Below, one piece after another: positions 39,815 through 47,711 of a stretch of 64,000 bases of DNA (position 1 is its first letter; each line of letters starts with the position of its first letter). The DNA lies in assembly GCA_910585875.1 (NCBI GenBank), contig CAJUIK010000005.1, forward strand, positions 11,591 to 75,590, in the 5' to 3' direction. Source of the stretch: an uncultured Eubacteriales bacterium (GTDB lineage: Bacteria; Bacillota; Clostridia; Oscillospirales; Butyricicoccaceae). The position numbers and the translations under genes were made by a program. The notes below the pieces were generated by a model. The model was not told the origin of the DNA, searched no databases, and saw only the letters and a list, made by a program, of their open reading frames with translations.

Positions 39815-41428
39815 TTACCAGGCGGCGCAAGCGCCCTCGCAGCGGGACTCTGTCCCGCCCACCAGCGTGCCGTAGGGGGTCCTGAAAATCATCTGGCTCC
39901 GGCCAAAAATGCCCCGATTGCCGTCGAAGGAGATCTTGTGGCCCCGCTGGATCAGGCTTTCGGCCAGATGGGAGGGGAATTCCGGCTCCAAACCGATATT
40001 TTTTCCCTCGTTCCAAATCCAACGGGGAGCGTCGATACAGGCTTGGGGGTTCAGGCCGCCGTCGATCAGGCGAGTCATCACCTGCACATGGCCCTGGGGC
40101 TGCATAAAACCGCCCATGACGCCGAAGGGCCCCACCGGCTTTCCGCCTTTGGTCAAAAAGCCGGGGATGATGGTGTGATAAGGCCGCTTGCCCGCCGCGG
40201 CCACATTGGCGCTTTCCGGCTTCAAATTGAAGCCGCTGCCCCGGTTTTGCAGGGCGACGCCCGTACCCGGAACCACCACGCCCGAGCCAAAGCCGGCGTA
40301 ATTGCTCTGGATATAGGAAATCATATTGCCTTCGTCGTCCGCGGCGCACAAATAGACGGTTCCCGGGTTTTTGGGGTCTCCTGGGGCAGGCTCCAGAGCT
40401 CTTTCGCCGATCAGCTTCCGGCGGGCTGCGGCATATTCGGGAGACAGCATTTCCTCCACCGAAACCTTCATATACCGGGGGTCTGCGATGTAGTGCAAGC
40501 CGTCGATAAAGGCCAGCTTGACGGCTTCGATCTGCCGGTGCAGAGCCAAGGGATCGTCCAGCGGCGCGGGATCAAAACCGTTGAGAATATTCAGGGCCAT
40601 CAAGGCGATGATGCCTTGGCCGTTGGGCGGCAGCTCCCAAACCTCGTACCCGTGATAGGGAACGCTGACCGGATCCACCCATTGGACCTCATGCTCGGCC
40701 AGATCCTCCTTGCGCAGGAAGCCGCCGAACTGCTCCGAAGCCTGGGCGATTTTCTCCGCGATGTCCCCATGGTAGTAGTCCTTGCCCTGGGTTTTTCCGA
40801 TCGTCTCCAGCGTGTCGGCCAAGTCCGGGTTGCGGAAGAGCTGGCCGGGGCGGGGCGCTTCGCCGCCGGGCATAAAGACCTTGAACCACTCCTGATATTG
40901 GGGGCCGCAGTCTGTCTTTTCCCGCAGTTTGGCGGCCATGGTGTTGATGCTGCTCCAAGTCAGGGTGGCCAGCGCCTGTCCCTCTCGGGCATAGCGGACG
41001 GCCGGCGCCATCGCCTGGCTCAGGGGCAGGCGGCCGTATTTTTCGTTGACGGCGGCCCAAGCGGCGGGGGCGCCGGGCACGGTGACAGGCTCAAAGCCCA
41101 GGCTGGGCATTTCTTTGTGCCCTTGATCCAGCATTTTTTGCAAATCAAAAGCCCGGCCCATGACGCCGGTGGAGTTCATGCCGTGCAGAGGCCCTCCTTT
41201 TTCGCTGAAGATGGCAAAAGCGTCGCTGCCGGCGCCGTTAGACTGGGGTTCCAGCACAGTCAGGCAGGCGGCGGCCGCAATGGCGGCGTCGAAGGCGTTG
41301 CCCCCCTGCTTGAGCATATCCAACCCGGCCTGGGCGGCCAGATGGTTGGAAGTAGCGCACATCCCCCGGGGCGCGTAAACGGCGTACCGCCGGGAAGGAT
41401 ACGGATACAGAGCAGATTGTTCCAGCAT
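39815..41428 (-). CDS. ggt: Gamma-glutamyltranspeptidase family protein
   Basis: 537 residues with GAGGAG 9 bp before the ATG. An N-terminal nucleophile hydrolase made as a proenzyme: large-subunit segments AAQAGLDMLKQGGNAFDAAIAAAACL and LEPQSNGAGSDAF, and the autocleavage threonine expected in NPGTVYLCAADDEGNM (residues 358-373). The small subunit holds SNYAGFGSGVV and GVMGGFMQPQGHVQ. No signal peptide is seen, so it is probably cytosolic and may act on glutathione-like or other gamma-glutamyl amides. It lies 26 bp after a 52-residue gene. A GC-rich hairpin (TTTCCCGGGGCC/GGCCCCGGGAAA, near 39769-39801) follows the stop. Confidence 0.94.
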   Translation of the reverse strand: MLEQSALYPYPSRRYAVYAPRGMCATSNHLAAQAGLDMLKQGGNAFDAAIAAAACLTVLEPQSNGAGSDAFAIFSEKGGPLHGMNSTGVMGRAFDLQKMLDQGHKEMPSLGFEPVTVPGAPAAWAAVNEKYGRLPLSQAMAPAVRYAREGQALATLTWSSINTMAAKLREKTDCGPQYQEWFKVFMPGGEAPRPGQLFRNPDLADTLETIGKTQGKDYYHGDIAEKIAQASEQFGGFLRKEDLAEHEVQWVDPVSVPYHGYEVWELPPNGQGIIALMALNILNGFDPAPLDDPLALHRQIEAVKLAFIDGLHYIADPRYMKVSVEEMLSPEYAAARRKLIGERALEPAPGDPKNPGTVYLCAADDEGNMISYIQSNYAGFGSGVVVPGTGVALQNRGSGFNLKPESANVAAAGKRPYHTIIPGFLTKGGKPVGPFGVMGGFMQPQGHVQVMTRLIDGGLNPQACIDAPRWIWNEGKNIGLEPEFPSHLAESLIQRGHKISFDGNRGIFGRSQMIFRTPYGTLVGGTESRCEGACAAW

Positions 41429-41453
41429 TTTGCGTTCTCCTCTCGATTTCTTT

Positions 41454-41612
41454 TTATTTCATCCCATATCTGCGAGCCAGCTCTTCCAGTTCCTCTTCGT
41501 CCGCGTTGCGAATCCTGTCCTCGTCCAGCAGCATAGCGCCCAGCCCGCAGGCAGCGCCCGCATAAATTTCATTCAGCAGCTTCTCGCGCAGCCGCTCCGC
41601 TTGGTTTTCCAT
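41454..41612 (-). CDS. Small acidic helical protein, 52 residues
   Basis: A short hydrophilic protein that begins MENQAERLREKLLNEIYAGA, has a central Ala/Gly/Leu-rich turn and ends in an acidic helix (DEEELEELARRYG). The ribosome site AAGGGG is 12 bp from the ATG. It shares the promoter at 41652-41680 with ggt. Function is unknown; it could be a partner or regulator of the transpeptidase. Confidence 0.55.
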   Translation of the reverse strand: MENQAERLREKLLNEIYAGAACGLGAMLLDEDRIRNADEEELEELARRYGMK

Positions 41613-41651
41613 GGCGTTTCCCAGCCCCTTTCCAATAGAGCTCTTATTGAT

Positions 41652-41680
41652 ATTATATCATAGCGGCAAACCCGCCGCAA
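41652..41680 (-). promoter_or_regulatory. Promoter of the 52-residue gene and ggt
   Basis: Minus strand -35 TTGCGG (41675-41680), 17-bp spacer, -10 TATAAT (41652-41657). Confidence 0.65.
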
Positions 41681-41755
41681 TCTCTTCCCGCAAATCAGGA
41701 AGGAATTGCGGAATAGAGGCCCTCTTCGCCCCTTTTTCTTCCGCCCAAACATCAT

Positions 41756-41786
41756 AAAAGCGGACGCCAGGGCGTCCGCTTTTTTC
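41756..41786 (-). terminator. Terminator of the rimP-nusA-infB superoperon
   Basis: AAAAGCGGACGCC pairs with GGCGTCCGCTTTT around a 2-base loop, with T/A runs on both sides. It starts right at the DUF3006 stop codon. The pairing extends over 13 bp, so it should be efficient. Confidence 0.85.
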
Positions 41787-42018
41787 ATTCCTGTTTGCCG
41801 AAAAGCCGGCGCATTTTTTCCGCCATTCTGCTCTTTCGGGCTTGTGTTTGGGCCTGGTCGATTCGCCAGGTCTGGCCGTCCCAGGTCAATACGTCGCCGG
41901 GGGCTGTTTCAGGGGGCAGCTGGGCCCGCGGGGCGTCCCAAAGGCTGCCCGTTCCCTCCAACACGGCGGTTTCCCCTTCCAGCCGGTCCAAGATATAGTC
42001 ACCGGGCGGTATCCACAT
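41785..42018 (-). CDS. DUF3006-domain small protein
   Basis: 77 residues. The start MWIPPGDYILDRLEGETAVLEG is the typical DUF3006 beta-strand opening (DRxEGxxAVLE), followed by APGDVLTWDG and a basic C-terminal helix (RKSRMAEKMRRLFGK). These proteins are regularly encoded next to ComEC-like metallo-beta-lactamases, as here with a 20-bp overlap. The molecular role is unknown. It is the last gene of a very long leftward operon. Confidence 0.8.
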   Translation of the reverse strand: MWIPPGDYILDRLEGETAVLEGTGSLWDAPRAQLPPETAPGDVLTWDGQTWRIDQAQTQARKSRMAEKMRRLFGKQE

Positions 42019-42877
42019 AGAGCTGGCCCTCCTCGACCCGAACTACAACAGTCCCCTGCAAATCCGTGCGGTAAATCTGGCATCCCATCCGCTCCAGCCG
42101 GTCCAGCACCTCCTGGGAGGGGTGGCCGTAGCTGTTGCCCGCGCCCACGCTGACGACGCAGTACTCCGGCTGGATAACGTCCAGCAGGGTTTTAGAGGAG
42201 GAGGTTTTGCTTCCATGGTGGCCCGCTTTGAGCACAGTGACAGGCGCCGCGCTGGATGCAAACTCCTTTTCCACAGGGGTTTCCGCATCGCCGGTGAGCA
42301 AAAAAGAATAGGGGCCGTAAGTAACCCGTATCACCAGGGAAATATTATTGGCGTCGTCCGCCTCATAGCCCTTGGCGGGCCACAGCAGCTCCAGCTGGGC
42401 CTGGCCCAGTTCAAAGGTATCCCCCGCTTGGCCCAGCCTAGTTTCTGCGCCGCAGCGCTCCACGCTGTCCAGCATGGTTTCAAACGCACGGGTATAGCTG
42501 ACCATATCTGGCATAACAAAGGTCTGGCAGCCGAAGGCGTCGATCACAGCGGCCATGCTGCCGATATGGTCGGCGTGGGGATGGGAGGCGAAGACATATT
42601 TGGGCTCTTCCAGCCGCTGCTCTTGCAGATATTCCAACAGGCTTTCCCGGCAATCCGGGGTTCCGGCGTCCACCAGGGCGCTCTCCCCGTCGCAGCGCAG
42701 CAAGACGGCGTCCCCCTGGCCCACGTCGATAAAATGGACCTCCAGCTCTCCCGGAGGCGCCGCCGGCGCCAAGTATTGCGAAACGGCGTAATACAGAAAG
42801 GCAGCGGCCGCCGCCAACAGAGCGGCCAGCTCTTTTTTGACCCTGCTTTTAATTTTTCTCTTTGTGGATTTTTTCAT
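41999..42877 (-). CDS. ComEC/Rec2-like metallo-beta-lactamase-fold hydrolase
   Basis: 292 residues. A basic N-terminus (MKKSTKRKIKSRVKK) and a transmembrane anchor (residues 17-37) put the enzyme domain outside. The metal site motif is FASHPHADHIGS (HxHxDH), with the opening strand VHFIDVGQGDAVLLRCDG, SFLLTGDAET, and AGHHGSKTSSSKTLLD. It resembles the C-terminal nuclease-like domain of the competence protein ComEC, but without the channel. Such proteins may degrade extracellular DNA or RNA. It overlaps DUF3006 and M20 genes on either side. Confidence 0.88.
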   Translation of the reverse strand: MKKSTKRKIKSRVKKELAALLAAAAAFLYYAVSQYLAPAAPPGELEVHFIDVGQGDAVLLRCDGESALVDAGTPDCRESLLEYLQEQRLEEPKYVFASHPHADHIGSMAAVIDAFGCQTFVMPDMVSYTRAFETMLDSVERCGAETRLGQAGDTFELGQAQLELLWPAKGYEADDANNISLVIRVTYGPYSFLLTGDAETPVEKEFASSAAPVTVLKAGHHGSKTSSSKTLLDVIQPEYCVVSVGAGNSYGHPSQEVLDRLERMGCQIYRTDLQGTVVVRVEEGQLYVDTAR

Positions 42878-44379
42878 AATCTCCTCAACAGGCTTTCATA
42901 AAAGTCAACGCCGGCTGCAAAGCTCTGGCAGCTCAACCGCTCGTCCGCCCCGTGGACGGCGGCCAGCGTCTGGGGGGCCGCCGGCATGGGAACAAACCGA
43001 AGGATATTTTCCGAAAATTCCTGATAGTGCTTGCTGTCCGTGCCGGCGGGCAAAATGACGGGAATGCAGCTGATGCGGCCGTAAATTTCCTCCGCCGCCG
43101 AAACCACCGTCTGATAGATATTTCCCTGATAGGGAGACAGAGGCGAGGGCTGCTGGCAAGACGACATTTCCACCGTCACCGGCAAATCCGCCGTCAGCGC
43201 CTTCAGATAGTCCAGGATTTTCTCGCCGGTATCTCCCTGCAAAAGCCGGGCGTCGACTGTGGCTCGGGCGGTTTCAGGCAACACGTTGGCCGCCGACCCG
43301 CCCTGGATTTGGGTGACGGCAAAGGTGGTGTGGAACAGGGCGGAAAGCTGCGGATTGCGCCGGAGGCTCCAAAAAAGCAGCCGCTTGGCGGCGGGCAAAT
43401 TGGCGGCCCACACCCTCTGCCAAAAGCCCATCGCCGGGGCGGATAAAACCAGCGCCCGACGCGCCGCGGGCAGCAGCCGTTTGCGCGGCGCCGCCGCCTC
43501 AATGCGGCAGATCGCCTCGGCCAGAGAGCCCGCCGCCGTGTGTTCTGGCGGCGCGGCGGCGTGGCCCGCCTTGGCCTTGGCCGTCAGCTGGAAAACCGCG
43601 CTCCCCTTTTCCGCCACGCCCACCAGGGCGGCGGGAAACCGGGGATTGCCCAGATGGGCCGGGGCGATATGGCCCCCTTCGTCCAAAATCAGGTCAAAAT
43701 GCAGCCCCCGCCGGCGGATCTCTTGGGCGATATTGGCCGCTCCCCGCCGGCCGCCGGTTTCTTCGTCGCTGCCAAAGGCGAAGTAAACGTCTCGCCCAGG
43801 CTCAAAGCCCTGCTCCAGCAGCTCCTCCGCCGCGCTGAGCAAGCCGGTCAGCACGCCCTTGCAGTCCAGCGCCCCCCGGCCGTAGACATAGCCGTCCTGA
43901 ATCTGGCCGCCAAAGGGCTCCGCGGCCCATTTCTGCCCCTCCACAGGCGTCACGTCCATATGGGCGCAGAACAAAGCCGGCTGTTTCTTTCCCGGATCCG
44001 GGCTGCGCCATTGCAGCAGCAACCCGCCCCCCAGGGTGTAGATGGGCCGCATGGCGGCGAAAACCAGGGGAAACTCCCGCTCCATCCACCGATGAAATTG
44101 ATCCAGGGCCTTTTCGTCCCCTGTGACGGTGGGAATTTGAATCGCCTGGGAAAGCCGCCGGGCCAGCCGAGCTTCCCGCTCCTCGTTCCTCGGGGGCGTC
44201 TGAAGCCGAGTGTCCAGCTTGCGGGCCTTTAGCGAAACCGCCGCCGCCCGCAGAACAAAGAATCCGGCGCCGGCCAAAACCAGCAGAATCAGCAGCCCGT
44301 TGACCCAAAAGCCGAAGCGGGCGGTAAAATTGCTGGCGAAAATCTGAAAAGACGCCGCCAAATCTCTAAAAAAGGTCAT
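42874..44379 (-). CDS. Membrane-anchored M20-family metallopeptidase
   Basis: 501 residues from the ATG at 44379 (GAGGTGAT upstream; a GTG 9 bp earlier is less likely). A signal anchor near residues 22-47 (FWVNGLLILLVLAGAGFFVLRAAAV) is followed by the M20/CPS1-like catalytic domain: metal ligands in LFCAHMDVTPV and YGRGALDCKGV, the catalytic FGSDEETGGRRGA, and the dimerisation/lid domain around KAKAGHAAAPPEHTAAG. The closest layout is the carboxypeptidase S/PM20D1 group. It overlaps ribF by 14 bp and the ComEC-like gene by 4 bp. Confidence 0.88.
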   Translation of the reverse strand: MTFFRDLAASFQIFASNFTARFGFWVNGLLILLVLAGAGFFVLRAAAVSLKARKLDTRLQTPPRNEEREARLARRLSQAIQIPTVTGDEKALDQFHRWMEREFPLVFAAMRPIYTLGGGLLLQWRSPDPGKKQPALFCAHMDVTPVEGQKWAAEPFGGQIQDGYVYGRGALDCKGVLTGLLSAAEELLEQGFEPGRDVYFAFGSDEETGGRRGAANIAQEIRRRGLHFDLILDEGGHIAPAHLGNPRFPAALVGVAEKGSAVFQLTAKAKAGHAAAPPEHTAAGSLAEAICRIEAAAPRKRLLPAARRALVLSAPAMGFWQRVWAANLPAAKRLLFWSLRRNPQLSALFHTTFAVTQIQGGSAANVLPETARATVDARLLQGDTGEKILDYLKALTADLPVTVEMSSCQQPSPLSPYQGNIYQTVVSAAEEIYGRISCIPVILPAGTDSKHYQEFSENILRFVPMPAAPQTLAAVHGADERLSCQSFAAGVDFYESLLRRL

Positions 44380-45292
44380 GGATATCACCTCGGCCGTCCT
44401 GTTCCAACAGAGTCTGGGCCTTTTGGGAGTCCTGGGCGATCTGCTGGATCAGCATGACGCTGTTTTCAAATTTCTTTTCCCCTCGGAGATAGCGGCACAG
44501 CCAGAGCCGAACCTGCCGGCCGTAAAGATCCTCCTGGAGGCCCAGGATGTTGGTTTCCACCGTGGACCCGCCGCCGGTGCGGAAGGTAGGCCGTAAACCC
44601 ACGTTGGTGACGCCGGGCAGCAGCCGGCCGTCCTCCAGCTGCACCCAGGCGGCGTATACCCCCGCGGCGGGCAGCAAGGCCCCTTCCGGCGGCTGGATAT
44701 TGATTGTGGGCAGCCCCATGGTCCGTCCCCGGCCGTCGCCATGAATCACAGGGCCCGCCAGGGAAAAAGGCCGGCCCAAGCAGAGCCGGGCCTCCTCCGG
44801 ACGGCCCTCCCGCAGCAGGGTGCGGATCAGCGTGGAGCTGACTGTCCGCCCCCCTTCCGTCACCGGAGGCGCCGTCCGGCTGGCCAGGCCCTTTTGGACG
44901 CAGAGGCGCTCCAGCAGGCGGCTATCCCCCGCCGCCCGGGCGCCGAAGTGAAAATTTTCCCCGCAGCACAGCCCAGCGCAGCGATACCGCCCAATCAGCG
45001 TCTCTATAAATTCCTCTGGCGACTGGCTGGCGAAGCCCCTGTCAAAGGGGGTCATCACGATCTCCTCCATGCCTTGGGCGGCGAAAATCTGCCGCCGCTC
45101 CGCCGCTGTGGTCAGCAGAGGCGGGGCGCCGCCGCCTACCACGGCTTGAGGATGGTTTTCATAAGTAAAGACCCCGGCCCGCAGCCCGCGGCGGGCGGCC
45201 AGCTTTCGGGCCTCCCCCAAAATGGCCTGATGGCCCTTATGTACCCCGTCAAAAAAACCCAGGGCATAAATCACGCCGTTTTCCCGGCCCAT
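44366..45292 (-). CDS. ribF: Bifunctional riboflavin kinase/FAD synthetase
   Basis: 308 residues. It phosphorylates riboflavin to FMN and adenylates FMN to FAD. The N-terminal nucleotidyltransferase has ALGFFDGVHKGHQAIL (GxFDGxHxGH) near residue 11 and EEFIETLIGRY with GENFHFG. The STLIRTLLREGRPEEA motif follows. The C-terminal flavokinase domain has GPVIHGDGRGRTMGLPTINI and GVTNVGLRPTF. It is slightly short at the N-terminus. It follows truB in the standard infB-rbfA-nrnA-truB-ribF order. Confidence 0.96.
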   Translation of the reverse strand: MGRENGVIYALGFFDGVHKGHQAILGEARKLAARRGLRAGVFTYENHPQAVVGGGAPPLLTTAAERRQIFAAQGMEEIVMTPFDRGFASQSPEEFIETLIGRYRCAGLCCGENFHFGARAAGDSRLLERLCVQKGLASRTAPPVTEGGRTVSSTLIRTLLREGRPEEARLCLGRPFSLAGPVIHGDGRGRTMGLPTINIQPPEGALLPAAGVYAAWVQLEDGRLLPGVTNVGLRPTFRTGGGSTVETNILGLQEDLYGRQVRLWLCRYLRGEKKFENSVMLIQQIAQDSQKAQTLLEQDGRGDIHDLF

Positions 45293-45313
45293 GATCTCCG
45301 CTCCTTCTCTTTT

Positions 45314-46219
45314 TTAAGCGAACATTTTATGACAGAAAATCGCCGGCGGGCCCGCCTCCAGCAAGCCCCCTTTGCCCGCCATGATAAATTCCCCCTCCGG
45401 GCCGTAGACCCGGCAAAGGACGCCTTCCGGCGGAATCTCCCCCTGGGCCAAGTGCCGCCGGGCGGCGTGGGCACCGTTGGCCGCCCGGCGGGCGCCTTCC
45501 GGCGTCAGCGTCACGGCGGGCAAGTCGGAAAACACGCTGTCCACTGGCAGAATACTCTCTGCCAGCTCCCCGGCCTCGTGACGCCGCCGAACCTCCTCCA
45601 GGTTCAGAGCGTCCTCCAGCCGGACTTGCCCGGCCCGCAGCCGGGTCAAACCGCTCATGATGGCGCCGCAACCCAGTTTTTGGCCGATATCGTGGCACAG
45701 GGTGCGGATATATCCGCCCTTGGAACAGCAAACCCGCAGCCGCCCCCGAGGAGGCTGATACTCCAGCAGCTCCAGCTGGGGCAGGCTGATAAACCGGGGC
45801 TGCCGCTCCACCGTCTTGCCCTGGCGGGCCAGGTCATAAAGCCGCACGCCGTCCTTTTGAATAGCGGAATACATGGGGGGCAGCTGGTCGTAGCCGCCGG
45901 CGAAGGATTGGACCGCCTCTTCCAGCGTCTTCCTGTCCGCCTCTACTGGGCTCTGACGCAGGATGGCTCCGGTGGAATCCTGGGTGTCGGTTTCCACCCC
46001 CAGCACAAATTCCGCCAGATATTCCTTGTCCGCGCCAGAGGCGTACTCGCTGGCCCGGGCGGCGGACCCCAGCAGAATCACTAGCAGGCCCTGGGCCATG
46101 GGGTCCAGCGTGCCGGCGTGGCCGATGCGCCGGAACCGCAGAATCCCCCGGAGCTTGGCGACGGCGTCGTGGGAGGTGAAACCCGGCTGCTTGTTGAGCA
46201 GCAAAATGCCGTTATACAT
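45314..46219 (-). CDS. truB: tRNA pseudouridine-55 synthase
   Basis: 301 residues. It isomerises uridine-55 in the tRNA T-loop. The catalytic aspartate lies in RIGHAGTLDPMAQGLLVILLG (residues 32-52). Further family motifs are GVETDTQDSTGAI, LPPMYSAIQKDGVRLYDLARQGKTVER and CSKGGYIRTLCHDIG. The C-terminal PUA-like part is present. It overlaps the end of nrnA by 8 bp. Confidence 0.97.
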   Translation of the reverse strand: MYNGILLLNKQPGFTSHDAVAKLRGILRFRRIGHAGTLDPMAQGLLVILLGSAARASEYASGADKEYLAEFVLGVETDTQDSTGAILRQSPVEADRKTLEEAVQSFAGGYDQLPPMYSAIQKDGVRLYDLARQGKTVERQPRFISLPQLELLEYQPPRGRLRVCCSKGGYIRTLCHDIGQKLGCGAIMSGLTRLRAGQVRLEDALNLEEVRRRHEAGELAESILPVDSVFSDLPAVTLTPEGARRAANGAHAARRHLAQGEIPPEGVLCRVYGPEGEFIMAGKGGLLEAGPPAIFCHKMFA

Positions 46220-47186
46220 AGCCCAGCGCCTCCTGAGCCGCCGCCGTCACGCGGGCCAGACAGTCTTCCCCCGGCCCCTTCAGCGTGCAGCCCGCCGCCC
46301 GGCTATGGCCGCCGCCGCCAAAGCGAGCGCACAGGGCTGAAGCGTCCAAACCGCCGTCCGAACGGACGGAGGCTTTGTATTGGTCCTCTCCAGTCTCGAT
46401 GAGGACGACGGCGCAGCTCACCCCTTCGACCTGTCGGGGCAGAGCGGCCAGATTGTCCAGGTCGTCGGGCCCGGCGCCGATTGCCTGGATCTCCCGCTGA
46501 GTCAGCAGGGCGACGGCGATTTTGCCTTGGGCGGAAAAAATCAGCCGCTCAAAGAGCAGCCGCTCCGCCTGGAACCGGGCCCGGGTTTTGGTTTCAAAAA
46601 AAGCCTGATTGACAGCCTGGCAGTCCAGCCCCTGCTCCATGCAATAGGCGGCGGCCCGATGGGATTGGGCCGTGGTATTGGCGTAGCGGAAGCATCCGGT
46701 GTCCGTGGCCACGGCAGTGTAAATCCCCTGGCAGAAAGCCAGATCGGCCGGCGCCTCCAGCAGCAGGGCCAGCCGCCAGACCAGCTCCCCTGTGGCGGCG
46801 CAGCCGGCGTCCAGCAAGGTCAGGCGGGCATAGCCCTGGTTGGAGGGGTGATGGTCTATGCACAGATCCACGTTGCCCCGCCAAATTTGGGCGCTTTCGG
46901 GCAGCAGGTTCTCGTCGGCCACATCCGCCGCGACCACCGTTTCCGGCTGAAACTCCGCCGGGGCGATCAGCCCGTCATATAAAAACCGGTATTTCTCCGT
47001 CAGATCCTCGTTGGCCTGCATCCAGGCGGTTTTGCCCAGCCGGCGCAGCAGGCGGCACAGGGCGGCGGCGGAGCCTGCTGTATCCCCGTCGGGCCGGCGA
47101 TGGGTCAGAATCAAAAACCCCTGCCGGCGGCGGAGGAATTCCGCCGTCTCATTCAGCGTCGCCAGGGTTCTCTCGTTTGTCTTCAT
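46212..47186 (-). CDS. nrnA: DHH-family nanoRNase/pAp phosphatase
   Basis: 324 residues from the ATG at 47186, supported by CAGGAGG 5 bp upstream; a longer frame to 47270 is unsupported. The DHH domain shows ILTHRRPDGDTAGSAAAL, VVAADVADENLL and LCIDHHPSNQGYA, and the DHHA1 domain ends with FGGGGHSRAAGCTL. NrnA degrades 2-5 base oligoribonucleotides and dephosphorylates pAp. It overlaps the rbfA 3' end by 38 bp, an unusually long but clear overlap. Confidence 0.95.
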   Translation of the reverse strand: MKTNERTLATLNETAEFLRRRQGFLILTHRRPDGDTAGSAAALCRLLRRLGKTAWMQANEDLTEKYRFLYDGLIAPAEFQPETVVAADVADENLLPESAQIWRGNVDLCIDHHPSNQGYARLTLLDAGCAATGELVWRLALLLEAPADLAFCQGIYTAVATDTGCFRYANTTAQSHRAAAYCMEQGLDCQAVNQAFFETKTRARFQAERLLFERLIFSAQGKIAVALLTQREIQAIGAGPDDLDNLAALPRQVEGVSCAVVLIETGEDQYKASVRSDGGLDASALCARFGGGGHSRAAGCTLKGPGEDCLARVTAAAQEALGYV

Positions 47187-47544
47187 CCAGATCCTCCTGA
47201 GAAAGCTCCGGCAGCTGGCTGAGCAGCCGGTTGATATGGGCGCCCGCCTGGATAGAATCATCCAGCACAAACACCAGCTCCGGGGTATAGCGCAGGCTCA
47301 GGCTGTGGGCCAGCTGCCGGCGCAGATAGCCAGAACAGGATTGCAGCCCTTTTTTCAGCTCCTTCTGGTCGTAATCTCCCATGGCGCTGATATAAACTTT
47401 GCACCAGCGCAGATCGTTGGTGACTTCGCAGCGCAGGACGCTGAGCAGACCGCCGCCCAAGCGGGGGTCTTTCACCGTGGGCAGCAGCTCCGCCAGCGCC
47501 CGCATCACTTCTTCGCTGATTCTATCAATTCGATTAGAAGGCAT
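47149..47544 (-). CDS. rbfA: Ribosome-binding factor A
   Basis: 131 residues. It binds the 30S subunit during 16S rRNA 5'-end maturation. The KH-like fold is seen as RIDRISEEVMRALAELLPTVKDPRLGG, VLRCEVTNDLRWCKVYIS, and RRQLAHSLSLRYTPELVFVLDDSIQAGAHINRLL. The C-terminus is acidic. It lies between infB and nrnA as in most Firmicutes, 167 bp after infB; that gap shows no other gene. Confidence 0.96.
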   Translation of the reverse strand: MPSNRIDRISEEVMRALAELLPTVKDPRLGGGLLSVLRCEVTNDLRWCKVYISAMGDYDQKELKKGLQSCSGYLRRQLAHSLSLRYTPELVFVLDDSIQAGAHINRLLSQLPELSQEDLDEDKRENPGDAE

Positions 47545-47711
47545 ATTTTTTCTCCTTCCGCCGGTCGGGACAGCCCGGCGGCCAAATAACGCGGCCCAAG
47601 CGCGCAGACGGCCTTCGGCAATGACGCCGGCGGCCTCTGGCGCAGCAGTCCCGGCCTGGGGCGCCCAGGCGGACGAATCCGCCGGACCGCCCCGGGGCGC
47701 GGCCGCGGCGA

